A stretch of DNA of 64,000 bases from Dactylosporangium roseum (GTDB taxonomy: Bacteria > Actinomycetota > Actinomycetes > Mycobacteriales > Micromonosporaceae). The stretch is from assembly GCF_025264685.1 (NCBI RefSeq), contig NZ_CP073721.1:4455001-4519000 (forward strand). Reading direction: 5' to 3'. Positions 16,338-25,337 of this stretch are shown piece after piece; positions within the stretch are counted from its first letter, which is position 1; each line of letters begins with the position of its first letter. The notes below the pieces were generated by a model, which did no database searches, was not told the DNA's origin, and saw nothing but the letters and a program-made list of their open reading frames with translations. A program made the translations under genes and the position numbers.

Positions 16338-17558
16338 ATGGCGACGACTGAGGCGGCAGTCCCCGCACCGCGGCGCAGTTCCCTGATCCGCCCGCTGGCC
16401 TTCGGTCTCGCCCTCACCACGGTGCTGGCGCTGCTGTTCGGCGTGCCGTGGTGGTCGCTGGTGCTGTCCGGCAACCGGTGGCCCGCCCCGGTGGCGGCGA
16501 TCGGCACCGTCCTCTTTGTCGCCGCGGCGGTCTCGTTTCCGGTGCTCATGGTGCTCGGCCACGGCCGCCGCCTCGACTGGGCGGCCCGGATCGCCGACAC
16601 GCTCCTCGGCGCCGTGTGGATCCTGTTCGTCTGGGCGCTCGCCGGCGACCTGCTGCGCCTCGCGATGCTGGCCGGCGGCGTCGACGACCCGTTGCGCTCC
16701 CGGATCACCGCGGCGTTCACCGCGGTCGTCGCCGCCGGCATCGGCCTCTGGGGCTACGTCGAGGCCATGCGGATCCCGCGTGTCCGCCGGGTCACGGTCA
16801 CCGTCCCGCGGCTCGGCGCCGGCCTCGACGGCCTGCGGGTGGTCCTGCTCACCGACACCCACTACGGCCCGATCAACCGCGCCCGCTGGTCCCGCGGCGT
16901 GACCGAGGTGGTGAACTCCCTCGACGCCGACATCGTGGCGCACACCGGTGACATCGCGGACGGTACGGTTGCGCGGCGCACCGAGCAGGCCGCCCCGCTC
17001 GGCGACGTCCGCGCCCGCATGGCGCGGGTCTACGTGACCGGCAATCATGAATACTTCGGCGAGGCCCAGGGCTGGCTCGACCACATGCGGTGCCTGGGCT
17101 GGGAGCCGCTGCACAACCGCCACCTGATCGTCTCGCGCGACGGGTCGGAGCTCGTCGTGGCGGGCGTCGACGACCGGACGGCGGCCGGGGCAGGCTTGGC
17201 GGGCCACCGGGCGGACCACGCGACGGCCCTGGCCGGCGCCGACCCCGCCCTCCCGGTGCTGCTGCTGGCCCACCAGCCGAAACAGATCGACGCCGCCGTG
17301 GCGCACGGCATCGACCTGCAGCTCTCCGGCCACACGCACGGCGGCCAGATCTGGCCCTTCCACTACCTGGTCCGCCTCGACCAGCCGGTGGTGCAAGGCT
17401 TGACCCGCCACGGCTCCCGCACCCAACTGTTCACCAGCCGAGGCACCGGCTTCTGGGGCCCGCCGTTCCGCGTCTTCGCCCCGAGCGAGATCACCGAGCT
17501 GACGCTGCGCAGCGCCGGACAGCCGGCAGCGGACGTTGACGCCGCTGGTACCTCGTAG
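16338..17558 (+). CDS. Membrane-anchored metallophosphoesterase
   Basis: A 406-residue protein. The N-terminal part has four hydrophobic helices (to about residue 145). A calcineurin-like phosphoesterase domain of the YkuE/UDP-diacylglucosamine hydrolase-like class follows. Metal-binding motifs are present: LTDTHYGP, AHTGDIADG, TGNHEYF, LLAHQPKQ and LSGHTHGGQIWP. The substrate is unknown. ATG 16338 lies 6 nt after CATGCT, so it is probably leaderless. The P450 gene starts 12 nt after the stop, so the two may form an operon. Confidence 0.9.
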   Translation: MATTEAAVPAPRRSSLIRPLAFGLALTTVLALLFGVPWWSLVLSGNRWPAPVAAIGTVLFVAAAVSFPVLMVLGHGRRLDWAARIADTLLGAVWILFVWALAGDLLRLAMLAGGVDDPLRSRITAAFTAVVAAGIGLWGYVEAMRIPRVRRVTVTVPRLGAGLDGLRVVLLTDTHYGPINRARWSRGVTEVVNSLDADIVAHTGDIADGTVARRTEQAAPLGDVRARMARVYVTGNHEYFGEAQGWLDHMRCLGWEPLHNRHLIVSRDGSELVVAGVDDRTAAGAGLAGHRADHATALAGADPALPVLLLAHQPKQIDAAVAHGIDLQLSGHTHGGQIWPFHYLVRLDQPVVQGLTRHGSRTQLFTSRGTGFWGPPFRVFAPSEITELTLRSAGQPAADVDAAGTS

Positions 17559-17570
17559 TACCAAGGAACC

Positions 17571-18836
17571 ATGACGGGGATGGCGTTGCGATGGGCGACC
17601 AGGCACGGACTCATGCGAGCGGGCATCGCCAAAGCGGCCCGCAGCGGCGACCGGCTGGCCGGGTTCTTCGTCGACCCCGCCGTCCGCGCCGACCCCTACC
17701 CGTTCTACGACTCCGTTCGCAACGCCGGGCGGCTGGTGCGCGGGAAGCTGATGTGGGCCACCGCCCACCACGACGTCGTCTCCGCGGTCCTGCGCAGTGA
17801 CGCGTTCGGCGTGGGAGCCGCCGAGCAGGGGCTGCCCGGGCCGCTCGGACCGGTGTGGCGGCTCGCCTGGCGCAACTCGCCGATCGGGCCGGTCGACCCG
17901 CCGTCGATGCTCGTCGTCAACCCGCCCGACCATACCCGTTACCGCCGCCTCGTCGCGAAGGTCTTCACCGCCCGGGCCATCGAGGGACTCCGGCCGAAGA
18001 TCGAGGAGACCTGCGACGGGCTGCTCGCGGACCGGCCCGCCGACCTGGTCGCCGACTACGCGTCGCTCCTGCCGGTGACGATCATCGCGGAGATCCTCGG
18101 CGTGCCGACGCGGATGCGCCGCCAGTTCCTCGCCTGGGGCGCCGCCGCCGCGCCGACGCTGGACATCGGGCTGACCTTCCGGCAGTACCGGCAAACGGAG
18201 ATCAACATCGGGCACGTCAACGCCTGGCTGCGCGGCCACTTCGAGCGACTGCGCCGGCAGCCCGGCGACGACCTGCTCAGCCGGCTGGTCCACCTCGAGG
18301 GCGAGCAACTGACCGACGACGAACTGCTGGCGACCGCGGGCCTGCTGCTGGCCGCGGGCTTCGAGACCACCGTCAACCTGCTCGGCACCGGGGCGGCGCT
18401 GCTGATGCGCCATCCCGGGCAGCGCGAGGTCCTGGCGGCCGAACCGCACCGCTGGCCCAACGCCGTCGAGGAGACGCTGCGGTACGACGCACCGGTACAG
18501 AGCACGGCACGGGTCTGCCGCCGCCCGGTCGAGATCGCCGGGGTCCGGTTCCGGCCCGGGCAGGTCGTCGTGCCGATGATCGGCGGCGCCAACCGCGACC
18601 CGGCCGCCTTCGACGACCCGGACCGGTTCGACGTCACCCGCGGCAACGCCCGCGACCATCTCGCGTTCTCCGCGGGCGTGCACTACTGCCTCGGCGCGGC
18701 ACTGGCCCGGCTGGAGGGCGAGATCGGCCTGCGGATGCTGTTCGAGCGCTACCCCGGCCTGACCGTCGGCGGGACGCCGCACCGGCGCACCACGCGGGTC
18801 CTGCGCGGGTTCGAGTCGCTGCCGGTGACGGTCTGA
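17571..18836 (+). CDS. Cytochrome P450
   Basis: A 421-residue bacterial class I P450 (soluble, needing ferredoxin and reductase partners, none of which are nearby). Seen: DPYPFYDSVRNAG near the N-terminus, the I-helix LLLAAGFETTVNLLGTG, the K-helix EETLRYDAPVQ, and the heme loop FSAGVHYCLGAALARLEGE with proximal ligand Cys373. The I-helix has GFETT in place of the usual GxDTT or GxETT. The ATG at 17571 has AAGGA upstream and follows a small dyad around GGTACC. No biosynthetic cluster surrounds it, so the substrate is unknown. Confidence 0.93.
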   Translation: MTGMALRWATRHGLMRAGIAKAARSGDRLAGFFVDPAVRADPYPFYDSVRNAGRLVRGKLMWATAHHDVVSAVLRSDAFGVGAAEQGLPGPLGPVWRLAWRNSPIGPVDPPSMLVVNPPDHTRYRRLVAKVFTARAIEGLRPKIEETCDGLLADRPADLVADYASLLPVTIIAEILGVPTRMRRQFLAWGAAAAPTLDIGLTFRQYRQTEINIGHVNAWLRGHFERLRRQPGDDLLSRLVHLEGEQLTDDELLATAGLLLAAGFETTVNLLGTGAALLMRHPGQREVLAAEPHRWPNAVEETLRYDAPVQSTARVCRRPVEIAGVRFRPGQVVVPMIGGANRDPAAFDDPDRFDVTRGNARDHLAFSAGVHYCLGAALARLEGEIGLRMLFERYPGLTVGGTPHRRTTRVLRGFESLPVTV

Positions 18837-18943
18837 TCTCGGGCCTGTTTCCGGACGAGCGATCCAGCCGCACGGCGGTCGCGGTGGCGCCCGGACCGTG
18901 ACCTCCCTGCGGCGCGCCGACCCGGCTGCGGCATGCTGTTGCC

Positions 18944-19384
18944 GTGAGCTTCGAACTGGGCACCGACGGCCCCCGGGTGATCGTGGTCGGTGTCGATGGT
19001 TCGGACAGGTCGATGCGGGCCGGGGCGTACGCCGCGGGGCTGGCGCGGCGGGAACGGGCCCGGCTCGTCGTCGTCTACGTGACCGGGGCGCCGGTCGCGA
19101 GCCGGCTCATCCCGGACGCGGCCGGCGCGGTCGAGCAGGCGCTCGCCGAGGCGACCGAGGACATGCGCCGCCAGGTCGAGGCCGGCGCCGCCCACGCCGG
19201 GATCACCGCCGAGTTCGTCGCGGTGCGCGGCGACCCGTACCAGGAGCTGGTACGGGTCGCCGACGAGCTTCGCGCCGACGCGGTCGTGGTCGGCTCGTCG
19301 AGCCGTTTCGGGCACCGTTTCGTCGGCTCCCTCGCGGTCCGCCTGGTGAAGGCGGGCCGCTGGCCCGTCACGGTCGTCCCCTGA
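18944..19384 (+). CDS. Single-domain universal stress protein
   Basis: A 146-residue UspA-family protein. It starts VIVVGVDGSDRSMRAGAYAAGLA, and the ATP-binding loop VVGSSSRFGHRFVGSLA fits the G-x2-G-x9-G-S pattern in a slightly altered form, so nucleotide binding is plausible. The end, KAGRWPVTVVP, is typical. The GTG at 18944 lies 6 nt after CATGCT, suggesting a leaderless transcript. It is convergent with the MFS gene, with only 6 bp between their ends. Confidence 0.9.
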   Translation: MSFELGTDGPRVIVVGVDGSDRSMRAGAYAAGLARRERARLVVVYVTGAPVASRLIPDAAGAVEQALAEATEDMRRQVEAGAAHAGITAEFVAVRGDPYQELVRVADELRADAVVVGSSSRFGHRFVGSLAVRLVKAGRWPVTVVP

Positions 19385-19390
19385 CCTTCC

Positions 19391-20923
19391 TCAGCCGGTC
19401 GTGGCCGTGCCCGGACCGGGCGCGGTCGTGCCCTGGCCGGGCGCGTGGACGCCCGCGCCGACCGCGGACAGCGGCGTGGCCACGTGTTCCAGTGACTTGC
19501 CCTCGGCGTCGACGCCGAGGACCGCCTCGACCACACCACCGATGACCATCACCAGGGCGCCGATCAGGTAGCCGATGAACAGCCTGCCCGGGTCCTCACC
19601 CTCGCCGATCAGCCAGCCGTAGAAGACCGGGCCGATCGCGCCGAAGCACTGGGCGATGGCGAAGAACACCGCGATCGCCTGCGCCCGGACCTCCAGCGGG
19701 AAGATCTCGCTGACGGTGAGGTACGCCGAGCTCGCGCCCGCCGAGGCGAAGAAGAAGATGACGCACCAGGCGAGCGTCTGGGTGAACGCGTTGAGGATGC
19801 CCGCGTCGAACATCCACGCCGAGATCGCCAGCAGCACACCCGAGAGGACGTACGTCCCGGCGATCATCTTGCGCCGGCCGACGGTGTCGAAGAGGTGCCC
19901 GAGCAGCAGCGGACCGGCGAGGTTGCCGACGGCGAACGCGATCAGGTAGATCGGCGTCCGCTCCGCGTCGACGTGGTAGAACTTCGACAGCACCAGCGTG
20001 TACGTGAAGAAGATCGCGTTGTAGAGGAACGACTGCGTGATCATCAGCGTCGCGCTGAGCGCCGACCGCGCCGGGTAGTGCGAGAAGAGCACCTTGATCA
20101 GCGACAGGTAGCCGTGCGAACGCGACGGCTTCACCTCGATCGCGTGCGACTCGTCGACCGGGGCGAGTGTCTGGCCGGAGCGCTCGACGTCACGCTCGAT
20201 CGACGCGATGCTCGCCTCCGCCTCCGCCGCACGGCCGTGCATGATGAGCCAGCGCGGGCTCTCCGGGAGGTGCCTGCGCAGGTTCCAGATCGCCAGGCCG
20301 ATGATCGGGCCGATGAGGAAGCCCAGCCGCCAGGAGATGTTCAGCGAGATGTGGTTGAGCAGCACGTACGTGCCGACGGTGCCGACGATGGCGCCGCCCC
20401 AGTAGGTGCCGTTCACGCCGATGTCGACGCGCCCGCGGTACCGCGCCGGCATCATCTCGTCGATCGCCGAGTTGATGGCGGCGTACTCGCCGCCGATGCC
20501 GGCGCCGGCGATGAACCGGGTCAGGTACAGAAAGATCAGGCCGAAGGTGTCGTTGCCCCAGGTCAGGGCGGTCAGCGCGTTGCCGGCGAGGTAGACGCCG
20601 AGCGTCACGACGAAGAGGTTCTTGCGACCCAGCGCGTCGGAGAGCCGCCCGAAGAACAGCGCGCCGAACACCTCACCCAGCAGGTAGACGGTGGCGATCG
20701 CGCCGACCTCCGTGCTGCTGAGGCCGAGCGTCTCCTGCTTGTTGAGGACCGCCCCGATCGCACTCGCGATCGTGATCTCCAGGCCGTCGAGGACCCAGGC
20801 GGTGCCGAGCGCCAGCACCATCCGGGTGTGGAACGGCGCCCAGGAGAGCCGGTCGATCCGCGCGGGGATGAGGCTGCGGATGACACCCCCGGTCGGTGCC
20901 GGGGCGGATTGCGCGTCGGACAA
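19391..20923 (-). CDS. MFS transporter, sugar-porter type
   Basis: A 510-residue, 12-helix major facilitator of the sugar/metabolite:H+ symporter class. Seen: the loop 2-3 motif GRLSDALGRKNLF, the helix 5-6 segment RYRGRVDIGVNGTYWGG, the PESPRWL motif after helix 6, and the second-half motif GHLFDTVGRRKM. The C-terminus has a Gly/Pro-rich tail. A TTG start at 20923 is assigned because a perfect AGGAGG lies 6 nt upstream; no ATG or GTG in frame is as well placed. The transported substrate cannot be told from sequence. Confidence 0.9.
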   Translation of the reverse strand: MSDAQSAPAPTGGVIRSLIPARIDRLSWAPFHTRMVLALGTAWVLDGLEITIASAIGAVLNKQETLGLSSTEVGAIATVYLLGEVFGALFFGRLSDALGRKNLFVVTLGVYLAGNALTALTWGNDTFGLIFLYLTRFIAGAGIGGEYAAINSAIDEMMPARYRGRVDIGVNGTYWGGAIVGTVGTYVLLNHISLNISWRLGFLIGPIIGLAIWNLRRHLPESPRWLIMHGRAAEAEASIASIERDVERSGQTLAPVDESHAIEVKPSRSHGYLSLIKVLFSHYPARSALSATLMITQSFLYNAIFFTYTLVLSKFYHVDAERTPIYLIAFAVGNLAGPLLLGHLFDTVGRRKMIAGTYVLSGVLLAISAWMFDAGILNAFTQTLAWCVIFFFASAGASSAYLTVSEIFPLEVRAQAIAVFFAIAQCFGAIGPVFYGWLIGEGEDPGRLFIGYLIGALVMVIGGVVEAVLGVDAEGKSLEHVATPLSAVGAGVHAPGQGTTAPGPGTATTG

Positions 20924-21100
20924 GGTACACCTCCTGAAGCGGTCCGGTCTCCGGGGCGTCGACCGGTGCCGCAGAGCGAAGCCTCTTCGCAACAGCCCGT
21001 GCCCTGATCGGCTTTTCCCGAAACCCTCCGCGGAATCCGCCCCCGGCGTAGCCGACCGCCGTGGCCGAGCGGCCCGAAACCCGTGACCCGGACACGGAAA

Positions 21101-21136
21101 CGCCGGGCGTCCGCTCCGCGGAGCGGGCGCCCGGCG
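21101..21136 (-). terminator. GC-rich terminator hairpin downstream of the metallopeptidase
   Basis: A 17-bp stem (GCCGGGCGTCCGCTCC paired with GGAGCGGGCGCCCGGC, one G-T wobble plus one extra C-G) has almost no loop. It lies 20 bp after the stop of the peptidase gene on the minus strand. Only a TTT follows, as is common for actinobacterial I-shaped terminators. Confidence 0.65.
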
Positions 21137-21155
21137 CCCCGGTGTTGCGACTATC

Positions 21156-23369
21156 TCAGGAGCCGCCGCCCGGCTGGACGACGCCGTTCACCGTGAGGGT
21201 GTACGGCGCGTACTGCTGGACCTGCTCCGTCGGCTCGTCGTAGGCGACGATCGCCACGACCTTCGGGAACAGCGACAGCAGCGCGAGCTGGATCCAGTTC
21301 AGCGAAACGTCCTTCTGGCCGTTGAACTCGAACTGCCAGGCGAGCGAGTTCGCCTCGTCGATGCCGACGAGCTTGAGGTTCCAGTTCTTGACCGAAACCG
21401 GCTTGATCTCCGTGGGCGAGTCGAACGGGGCCAGGCTGGACCCGTCGCTCAGCACGGTGCCGCCGAGGGTGATGTCGTCGAGGAGCAGACCGCCCTCGTT
21501 GACCCCACCGTCGCTGACGTAGCGGAAGGCGAGCAGGATCTGCTTGCCCGCGTACGCCGACAGGTCGAAGCTGTGCGGCTCGAAGCCGGTCGTCGTGCCG
21601 TTCAGGCCGGGGCCGAACGGCGCGGCGACGGTCTTGTCACCCGGGATCGAGGTGTAGGTCGTGCCACCGTCGGTCGAGACCTGGACGTAGCCGTAGTCGT
21701 AACCGAGCTCGGCGCCGTACTTCGCGAGGAAGGTCAGCGTCGGGCTGGCGGCGGGCACGGTCACCTGGATGACCGCGGAGGCGTCGGTGTTGTTCGCGTT
21801 GCCGGAGAACAGCACCGAGTTGCCGGGCCGGTCGGGGTCGTTGTTCACGAGCGTCCACGCCAGCGGCAGGGCCGGCAGCGTCGAGGCTCCGCTGAACTTC
21901 AAGGACCGCAGGTCCTTGCCCTTGAGGGCTTGGCCGTTCTTCTGCAGCAGCACGTAGTCGGCGCCGTTGGGCGCCGCCCCGGGCACGCTGTAGGACTGCG
22001 GGTTTGCGAGGTTCACCGTCGAGCGCAGGCTCTTCGAGGTCACCTTCTTCTTGTCCGCGCCGAGGACGATCCCCCACTTGGAATCGCCGACGATCTTGTC
22101 CAGCAGCACCATCGACTGGTAGTCGCGCAGGACCTCGTAAGCGCCGCCCTTGGCACCCTCGGCCTTCACCTGGGCGTCGAGGCTGGCGATGCCCTGCAGA
22201 GCACCGTCGCGGTGCAGCCGCTCGATGATGTCCTGACCGAAGCGGTCGTAGAGGTACAGCATCAGCTCGTAGGCGTTGCCGTAGTCGGCGAGCACCCCCG
22301 AGCCGCTGCCGCCCTCGCCCCAGAGGTTGAGCGAGTTCTGGGCACCACCGCAGTCGCGTGGGTTGGGGTTGTACGGAGTCTGTACGGGACCGTAACCCTG
22401 GAAGCAGTACAGGTGGCCGTCGCCGCCCTTGTCGTACACCGTCTTCGTGCCGTCGACGTAGCCGGTGAGCGTCTGCGCGAAGTCGCTCAGACCCTCGTTC
22501 AGCCACACGCCCTCGTTCGGGTCGGTGTAGCTCTGCAGCAGGTGCTGCCACTCGTGCGCGAACGTGCCCTCGTAGAGGTGCGGGCGCGCCGGGCGGCTCG
22601 TGCACAGGTCGCCCGTCGGCGCGTCCACCGGGTCGGCGCCGGTGCGGTGCTCCCAGTCGTACGCGTCGATCGTCATGACGTTACGGTCGAACAGCTCGTT
22701 GAACTGCGTCGAGAAGAAGCCGGCGATGTAGGTCGGCGCGGCCGGGAACGTGTAGTAGTTGTCGTCCCGGACGTTGTCGACCAGCGTCACCGTCTTGTTG
22801 CCGCCACCCGTGTAGACGCCGCCGTTGCCGTTGGCGTCCGGGCCCAGCAGCGCGTTGCTGCCGTCGCGGTCCGGCGGGGTGGAGAACGCGGCCGTCTCCT
22901 TCGGGTACATGTTGGTGTCGAACTCGTGGATGAAGTTCGCCACCTGAGCGTCCGTGATCGTGGTGGTGTTCGGCACCGAGTTACGGCAGTCGCCCGCCGG
23001 GAACGAGGTGTCGACCGCGACCCAGACCTCGATGTGCTCGCCGACCCCGCGCAGGACGTAGTTCTTGCGGTACAACCTGCCCTGGTAGTCGTCTGAACCT
23101 AGCCACTGACGGACGGTGCCGACCGGCGGGGTCTCCGCCGCGGTCAACGAGCGCCGCTGCGCCGGCTTGGCCATCTTCGACGTGTCGACCAGCTTGCCGT
23201 CCAGCGTGAACTGCGTGCGCGTCATGTGCCGCGTGTCGGACGTCTTGCTCGCACCCGGCGCCGCGGGTGCCTTCACCGGTGCCGCCTGTGCCGGGGACAC
23301 CGGCAGGGCGACGAGCACCGGTGCGGCGAGGACGGCGACCGCAGTCGTGACCAGGCGTTTCCGCAGCAT
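21156..23369 (-). CDS. Secreted immune inhibitor A-like metallopeptidase (M6-like)
   Basis: A 737-residue exported protease. A Sec signal peptide (MLRKRLVTTAVAVLAAPVLV...SPAQAA) ends near residue 29. The zinc site is HEWQH (residues 272-276), with a likely third ligand or downstream Glu in WLNEGLSDFA (Glu292). The C-terminal half contains a MAM/jelly-roll-like region (GNSVLFSGNANNTDAS, YAGKQILLAFRYVSDGG) as in peptidase M6 proteins. Such enzymes degrade extracellular proteins. It is monocistronic, with a terminator hairpin behind it and the divergent Pth2 gene in front. Confidence 0.85.
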   Translation of the reverse strand: MLRKRLVTTAVAVLAAPVLVALPVSPAQAAPVKAPAAPGASKTSDTRHMTRTQFTLDGKLVDTSKMAKPAQRRSLTAAETPPVGTVRQWLGSDDYQGRLYRKNYVLRGVGEHIEVWVAVDTSFPAGDCRNSVPNTTTITDAQVANFIHEFDTNMYPKETAAFSTPPDRDGSNALLGPDANGNGGVYTGGGNKTVTLVDNVRDDNYYTFPAAPTYIAGFFSTQFNELFDRNVMTIDAYDWEHRTGADPVDAPTGDLCTSRPARPHLYEGTFAHEWQHLLQSYTDPNEGVWLNEGLSDFAQTLTGYVDGTKTVYDKGGDGHLYCFQGYGPVQTPYNPNPRDCGGAQNSLNLWGEGGSGSGVLADYGNAYELMLYLYDRFGQDIIERLHRDGALQGIASLDAQVKAEGAKGGAYEVLRDYQSMVLLDKIVGDSKWGIVLGADKKKVTSKSLRSTVNLANPQSYSVPGAAPNGADYVLLQKNGQALKGKDLRSLKFSGASTLPALPLAWTLVNNDPDRPGNSVLFSGNANNTDASAVIQVTVPAASPTLTFLAKYGAELGYDYGYVQVSTDGGTTYTSIPGDKTVAAPFGPGLNGTTTGFEPHSFDLSAYAGKQILLAFRYVSDGGVNEGGLLLDDITLGGTVLSDGSSLAPFDSPTEIKPVSVKNWNLKLVGIDEANSLAWQFEFNGQKDVSLNWIQLALLSLFPKVVAIVAYDEPTEQVQQYAPYTLTVNGVVQPGGGS

Positions 23370-23569
23370 TGAGCCTCCTTACGACGGCATGCCGGACCGG
23401 GGCGGGGTGGCCGTGGCCGACGGTGGCACGCCGGGTTCGGGGATGATATTGACAAGGCACACTATCGCCGCCGTCAACATGGGTCGGCGTCGTATCGAAG
23501 GATGAGGGTCACGGCAAGGGAGTGGTTCCTTCCCGTGTGTGACGACGCGGCGCGGGTAGGCTCCGGGCC

Positions 23570-23938
23570 GTGCCGACCAAGCTCGTCCCCGTCGTCCGCA
23601 CCGACCTCGAGATGGGAAGGGCAAGATCGCCGCGCAGGTCGGCCCACGCCGCGGTGGCCGCGGCGCTCGACACCCTGGGGTCGGCGGACTTCCGCACCTG
23701 GCTGCGGGAGGGGCAGCCGAAGGTGGTGCTGCGCGTGACCGGCGACGAGCGGCTTCGCCGGGTCTGCGCGGACGCCGAGGCGGCCGGCCTGCCCGTGCGG
23801 CTCATCCGGGACGCCGGGCGGACCCAGGTCGCCGCCGGGACCGCGACCTGCTGCGCCGTCGGCCCGGCCCCGATCCCCGACCGCACCGGCCGGCACGCGT
23901 TCCGGCACAGTCCGCCGCCATACCTCGCGGCGCCTTGA
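23570..23938 (+). CDS. Peptidyl-tRNA hydrolase 2-like protein with a recoded catalytic segment
   Basis: A 122-residue Pth2 (archaeal/eukaryal-type peptidyl-tRNA hydrolase) homologue. The rest of the fold is well kept: VPVVRTDLEMG, HAAVAAALDTLG, WLREGQPKVVL and LIRDAGRTQVAAGTATC. The family motif MGKGKxAAQxxHA is replaced by MGRARSPRRSAHA. Reading the DNA one base over (23615-23645) restores GKIAAQVG, so a -1 near 23617 and a +1 near 23644 cancel out. Catalytic Lys and Gln are lost, so activity is doubtful. The GTG start is leaderless (TAGGCT, 7 nt). The stop codon lies inside repeat copy B. Confidence 0.8.
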   Translation: MPTKLVPVVRTDLEMGRARSPRRSAHAAVAAALDTLGSADFRTWLREGQPKVVLRVTGDERLRRVCADAEAAGLPVRLIRDAGRTQVAAGTATCCAVGPAPIPDRTGRHAFRHSPPPYLAAP

Positions 23939-24135
23939 TCATGGGAAAGATCTGGCTATCGGGGCAGCCGCATCTTTCCCATGATCAAGGCGCCGCCCGG
24001 TCCGGGACGCGCCGTCCCGGATCAGCGGCGACCACGAGCGACAGAGACCCGCCCGCGCGATCGCGCGACAGCCCGTCCCGTCGCGCAACACCGGGGTCGA
24101 CGGACGACCGCCCGGCTCAGCTTCGCGGCCTTGCG
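23927..24135 (+). repeat. Composite hairpin repeat, copy B
   Basis: The hairpin at 23927-23996 has about 31-bp arms (GCGGCGCCTTGATCATGGGA... and its complement) around loop ATCGGGGC; the outer 8 bp are specific to this copy. The tail (24000-24135) carries the family blocks CAGCGGCGACCACGAGCGAC, CGTCGCGCAACACCGGGG and CTTCGCGGCCTTGCG. The left arm contains the stop codon of the Pth2 gene, and the tail ends at the stop codon of CorA-1. It may act as a bidirectional terminator for these convergent genes. Confidence 0.8.
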
Positions 24136-25146
24136 CTACAACCAGCCGTTGCGGCGCAGCACCCGGTGCAGCAGCAGGCCGCTGCCGAGCATGACCGCCA
24201 GTACCGCCGGATAACCGTAGCGCCAGTGCAGCTCGGGCATGTAGGCGAAGTTCATGCCGTAGATGCCGGCGATCGCGGTCTGCAGCGCGGCGATCGCGGC
24301 CCACGAGGCGATCTTGCGCATGTCATTGTTCTGGTCGACGGTGACCTGTGCGAGGCGCGCCTGCAAGATCGAGTTGAGGATGTCGTCGTGGTTGACGATC
24401 TGCTCGACGACGCGGGTCTGGTGGTCGTTGACGTCACGGAAGTACCGGCGGATCTCCTTCGGCAGTGCGAACGTCTGCTTGTCGAGCAGCACGAGCAACG
24501 GCCGCTGCAACGGCACGGCCGCCGTGCGAAACTCCATCAGCTCCCGCTTGAGCTGGTAGACCCGCTCGACACTGATCCCGCTGTCGCGGCGGAAGACGGC
24601 GGCCTCCAGCTCGGCCACGTCGGTGTCGAAGGCACCGGCGATGGCCAGGTAGCCGTCGACGATCTTGTCGAGGACGGCGTGCACGACGGCCCACGGCCCC
24701 GCGGCGAGGTGCGCGGGATGCGCTTCCAGGTCCAGGCGGGCGGCGCGCAGCTCGCCTGACTCACCGTGACGCACGGTGACGACAAAGTGGGGTCCGAGGA
24801 ACAGCCGGACGGAGCCCGTGTCGATCACCTCGCTGGTCTCGGTCAGCTTCCCGTGCGGCAGGTACCGGGCGGTGCGGACGACGAGGAACGTGACGTCCTC
24901 GTACCGCTCGACCTTGGGCCGCTGCGGGTTCGGGTTGAGCGCGTCCTCGACGGCCAGCGGGTGGAGGCCGAAGACCTTCTCCACCGCGCGGAAGTCGCCG
25001 GGATCCGGTTCGTGGAGCCCGATCCAGACAAACGCGTCGGGCCGCCCGCGGGCGCGTTCGTAGAGCTCGTCGAGCGGCCCGTCGGCGGGCTGCCGGACCC
25101 CGCCGACGTAGAGGGCACAGTCCACGACTGCCGGTTTGGTGGTCAT
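24136..25146 (-). CDS. CorA-family magnesium/divalent cation channel, copy 1
   Basis: A 336-residue CorA-like channel subunit. A large cytoplasmic N-terminal domain (PAVVDCALYVGGVRQPADG onward) leads to the long stalk helix with LDKQTFALPKEIRRYFRDVNDH and NNDMRKIASWAAIAAL. Two C-terminal helices flank the signature YGMNF. The basic end HRVLRRNGWL is typical. The ATG at 25146 has GAAAGG 8 nt upstream. It is 40-50% similar by eye to the gene at 48786, so the two are paralogues. Its 3' end abuts repeat B. Confidence 0.92.
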   Translation of the reverse strand: MTTKPAVVDCALYVGGVRQPADGPLDELYERARGRPDAFVWIGLHEPDPGDFRAVEKVFGLHPLAVEDALNPNPQRPKVERYEDVTFLVVRTARYLPHGKLTETSEVIDTGSVRLFLGPHFVVTVRHGESGELRAARLDLEAHPAHLAAGPWAVVHAVLDKIVDGYLAIAGAFDTDVAELEAAVFRRDSGISVERVYQLKRELMEFRTAAVPLQRPLLVLLDKQTFALPKEIRRYFRDVNDHQTRVVEQIVNHDDILNSILQARLAQVTVDQNNDMRKIASWAAIAALQTAIAGIYGMNFAYMPELHWRYGYPAVLAVMLGSGLLLHRVLRRNGWL

Positions 25147-25337
25147 TTGTACCTTTCGGAGGGCGCGACGTGTCAAAGCGTCAACTGGTTGCGTACCCGG
25201 CGGAATCGCCCATCGAAACACCCGGGCGGCGGATCAAGCACCGCGACGACCGGCCGGTGGGTGGACGGCCGGACGGCCGGTGTTCCCGGCTGGACAGAGG
25301 TTCACTGACGGTCACCACCAACCGTATCGTCGGGAGC

